Assembly: GCA_964609965.1 (NCBI GenBank)
Contig: CAZSTS010000032.1
Span: forward strand, 1-16,008
DNA length: 16,008 nt
Origin: JAHJDR01 sp964609965
Lineage (GTDB): Bacteria > UBA10199 > JADGCS01
Direction: 5' to 3'
Shown: in pieces, positions 13,844-16,008 of the stretch
How positions within the stretch are numbered: the stretch's first letter is position 1
Layout of the letters: each line of letters begins with the position of its first letter
The notes under the pieces: model-generated
Database searches by the model: none
Told to the model about the DNA's origin: nothing
Seen by the model: the letters and a program-made list of their open reading frames with translations, nothing else
Program-made: the position numbers and the translations under genes

Positions 13844-16008
13844 AATCTTCTTCTCACAATTGGAAATAAGAAAAGTATAAACCATATTAATGAGGTTGCG
13901 CCTGAAGTTGTGCCTGCAATGCTGATACAACCGCTCCCTGCTAGAACGCCCATGATAGGAACAGGAACAGGTTCATCCGTATCGCCTATAACATCTGGGG
14001 TGTCATCAATCACTCCATCAGCTTCGATAGGCAAAGCTGATGCTGGGTCTGTGACAGTGGGTTCTGGGGTTTCGTCAATGCAGTCTTCTGCAGCTAATGC
14101 TTCTAAACCATTAGAACAGATGAATTTAGTTACGGTAACAGTTTCTACGACAACAACAGGACACTCATCTTTTGAGGCTACCCTGGTGCCATCGGAGCAC
14201 TCGATTTCTGTTTCACAATCATCGCAACAATTATCACATTTGCAAACCTCTTCTTGTGGGCAAATATCAACCCATACCATACCTTTAGGAGGTACTTTAA
14301 TAGAATGGAGTTCTAAATATTCTTCCTGAGGAGGTTTTGTTAATACTTCTCCTTCGATTTTCTGGCTCTCTTCTTTAATAAAGTCTGCATCAACGATTCT
14401 GATTCCAGCGCTGTCAGGAGCGAGGAACATGAACTCTTTTTTCTGATCATCATAGACCAGGCCTTCAAACTCAACATTTTTCATTTGAACGGCTTTCACC
14501 TCTTGTGTTGCCAAATCAATTGTAAAGATCACGCTTGGATAAAAGGCGTGTAAAATGTCTTTTTCGACAAGAAAGAGTTTTCCAGGCTCTGAAAAATCAA
14601 AGAGAGCAAGTTCTTTTTCTGAGAGGCTTTGAGTGAGGTCAATTTTTCTCGTTGCTTGATCTTCTGGATGATATTTATAAATAGCTGCTCCCGCCAAGAC
14701 ATAATAAGCAGGGTCCTCAACGTTTTTCACAACACCTGAAATCTGTTCTTTAATATTGAGTGTAAACTCAGTTGTTTTGTCATTGTCATTGTTTACGACT
14801 TTTACAGTTTGATTTTCCCACAAAAGCAATTTTCCATCAGGTAATGGGTTGACGCCTTTGGTTTGTGCCATCTGATCACCCACAGCAACACGCGCGAGGT
14901 TATTGCTGTTTGTAGTAAATTTCATTTTCAGCAGTTCATTGTCCGCTGTAACTAGATAAAGTTCATCATTTCGAGCAGCCATTTGCTCTCTTACTTCAAC
15001 ATTGGCTAATGTAAAATTGGTTATGATGTTTTCAAAATCATCAATACAAATAATGCTATTTGATCCGCTTACATTTTGAATTTGCATGCATAGGGCGTGA
15101 AGAGGGGGGCTGCCATCAGGACAGAGTTCTTTTTCTTCTCTACAAGAACCATCAACAGGTGGTTTTCTTGTGTCTTTGCAAATCAGTTTACAATCTTGGG
15201 TGCAGGCAAATTTTCGTTGATCATAATCAGGAGCAGAGGAATCACATTCTTCATCATTGTCTAATGCTTTATTACCGCATGTGACGACTTCTCCGTCTGC
15301 GATTTGACAGTTTGCAGGACAACGATCACCATCAAGGATATTCCCATCATCACAGACTTCACCAGGTTGTACAAAACCATCGCCGCATTTTGGTGGTTGG
15401 CAATCATTTCTGCAGGTATCAGTATTATCGTCGTTACCATCGTCACAGATTTCTCCCATAGCTGCTTGTACAGCACCATCACCGCATTTTTCTTCTGATT
15501 CACATCTTCCGCTGCAACCATCGTTAGATACTATATTGCCATCATCACAGACTTCACCTTCTTCTACTATGCCATTTCCGCAAACCGAACAGGAATCATT
15601 TATAGAAGGTGCCTTTGTGCTTTTACAAAAAGGTTCACATTTGACGGGGTCGCAGTATTCAATGGTTGTGTTCCAGGTTGGTGAAGCCATGTCAGGATCA
15701 CAGAGTTCTCCTTCGTCAACATTGCCATCGCCACATCTTGGTTCTTCAACAATAAAGGTACAGTTTCCAGAACAAGTTTTTCCTGCAGGTGTGTCCGTAC
15801 CATCACAGTCTTCGCCTTCTTCTTTTTCATTGTTGCCACAAGTAGAAGTAGCGGCGGTATTAAGTCCTCCGCCAGCGCTGGTGCCTTGGTTAGGATCAGC
15901 TGTACCAGTAACTACATCATCTTTTATCTGTGCTCCATCAAGTGGTCTTGTAGCATCATCTTTTATCTGTGCTCCATCAAGTGGTCTTGTAGCATCATCT
16001 TTTATCTG
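13834..16008 (-). CDS. Large cell-surface protein with Myxococcus-type Cys-rich modules and C-terminal sorting signal (5' end outside the window)
   Basis: The frame is open to the window edge, with 724 residues visible; the ATG at 15690 is internal. Residues 1-31 are copies of a 13-residue repeat (ATRPLDGAQIKDD). Six Cys-rich modules follow, beginning near C57, C92, C143, C175, C208 and C244, several with the full CGDG.V..GE.CDDGN pattern of DUF4215/TIGR02232. Residues about 315-580 are beta-rich with propeller-like strands (DELYLVTADNELLKMKF, GKLFLVEKDILHAFYP). Then a Cys cluster (CKCDNCCDDC) and C..DG/C.NG-type repeats, and an acidic Pro/Thr/Asp linker. The end is GSGC (C694), a hydrophobic segment (SLIWFILFLFPIV) and RRRFR, resembling MYXO-CTERM sorting tails that anchor proteins on the cell surface. 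Function is likely adhesion or surface architecture. Confidence 0.85.
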   Translation of the reverse strand, partial: QIKDDATRPLDGAQIKDDATRPLDGAQIKDDVVTGTADPNQGTSAGGGLNTAATSTCGNNEKEEGEDCDGTDTPAGKTCSGNCTFIVEEPRCGDGNVDEGELCDPDMASPTWNTTIEYCDPVKCEPFCKSTKAPSINDSCSVCGNGIVEEGEVCDDGNIVSNDGCSGRCESEEKCGDGAVQAAMGEICDDGNDDNTDTCRNDCQPPKCGDGFVQPGEVCDDGNILDGDRCPANCQIADGEVVTCGNKALDNDEECDSSAPDYDQRKFACTQDCKLICKDTRKPPVDGSCREEKELCPDGSPPLHALCMQIQNVSGSNSIICIDDFENIITNFTLANVEVREQMAARNDELYLVTADNELLKMKFTTNSNNLARVAVGDQMAQTKGVNPLPDGKLLLWENQTVKVVNNDNDKTTEFTLNIKEQISGVVKNVEDPAYYVLAGAAIYKYHPEDQATRKIDLTQSLSEKELALFDFSEPGKLFLVEKDILHAFYPSVIFTIDLATQEVKAVQMKNVEFEGLVYDDQKKEFMFLAPDSAGIRIVDADFIKEESQKIEGEVLTKPPQEEYLELHSIKVPPKGMVWVDICPQEEVCKCDNCCDDCETEIECSDGTRVASKDECPVVVVETVTVTKFICSNGLEALAAEDCIDETPEPTVTDPASALPIEADGVIDDTPDVIGDTDEPVPVPIMGVLAGSGCISIAGTTSGATSLIWFILFLFPIVRRRFRS
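15916..16008. repeat. 39-bp perfect tandem repeat, continuing past the window
   Basis: Units at 15916-15954 and 15955-15993 are identical, and 15994-16008 begins a third. 39 bases equal 13 codons, so copy number can change without breaking the frame of the surface protein (ATRPLDGAQIKDD on the minus strand). Identity at the DNA level indicates recent expansion. Confidence 0.95.

Noticed and set aside
13834..15690. Surface protein starting at the ATG at 15690
   Set aside because: The same frame stays open to 16008 and encodes two further Cys-rich modules and the 39-bp repeats, so the ATG is internal.
15261..15839. Two minus-strand frames of 79 and 86 codons
   Set aside because: They are alternative-frame reads of the Cys-rich modules, full of periodic residues, with no independent start signals.
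15916..16008. CRISPR-like direct repeats
   Set aside because: The units are head to tail without spacers and lie in frame within a coding sequence.

Overview
The window is AT-rich chromosomal DNA from a Gram-negative bacterium, most likely a deltaproteobacterium-like lineage (Myxococcota or Bdellovibrionota sensu lato). The outer membrane is implied by two predicted lipoproteins and RlpA. The lineage is suggested by a cysteine-rich surface protein with Myxococcus-type CGDG..xxGExCDDGN modules and a Cys-TM-Arg C-terminal sorting tail. This placement is inferred from gene content; no rRNA is present.

Layout. 1-384: remnant of an insertion-sequence end joined to the last part of a LysR-type regulator. 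385-1323 (+): Asp-rich, EF-hand-bearing lipoprotein. 1385-2799 (-): DNA-repair methyltransferase gene (ogt) overlapping a Na+/Ca2+ exchanger gene. 2839-2950: large inverted repeat. 2947-3300 (-): small secreted four-cysteine protein. 3355-3472: stacked dyads and a near-consensus sigma-54 promoter driving a two-gene unit (66-aa protein plus ComEA-like HhH protein), closed by a bidirectional terminator. 4280-8933 (-): tRNA-Leu(UAG), tig, clpP, clpX and a patatin-like phospholipase, the protein-quality-control block, apparently read from one promoter upstream of the tRNA. 9292-9522 (+): mini-lipoprotein ending exactly at a 128-bp palindromic element. 9697-12343 (-): the glutamine synthetase adenylyltransferase/adenylyl-removase split into two overlapping genes. 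12456-12956 (-): RlpA-like protein, divergent from a TPR-containing secreted protein (13044-13763, +). 13834 to the window end (-): 3' part of a large cell-surface protein, still open at the edge in a 39-bp tandem repeat.

The genes do not form one novel system that I can demonstrate. The strongest unexplained signals are: (1) the sigma-54 promoter with upstream dyads in front of the 66-aa protein/comEA pair; (2) the fissioned glnE; (3) a recurring theme of short degenerate tandem repeats with a period of 7 (once 8) bases, at seven intergenic places, mostly exactly at gene 3' ends, with a different motif at each place and often arranged as inverted arms; (4) two larger palindromic elements that also begin at stop codons; and (5) the repeat-expanded surface protein with its sorting signal.
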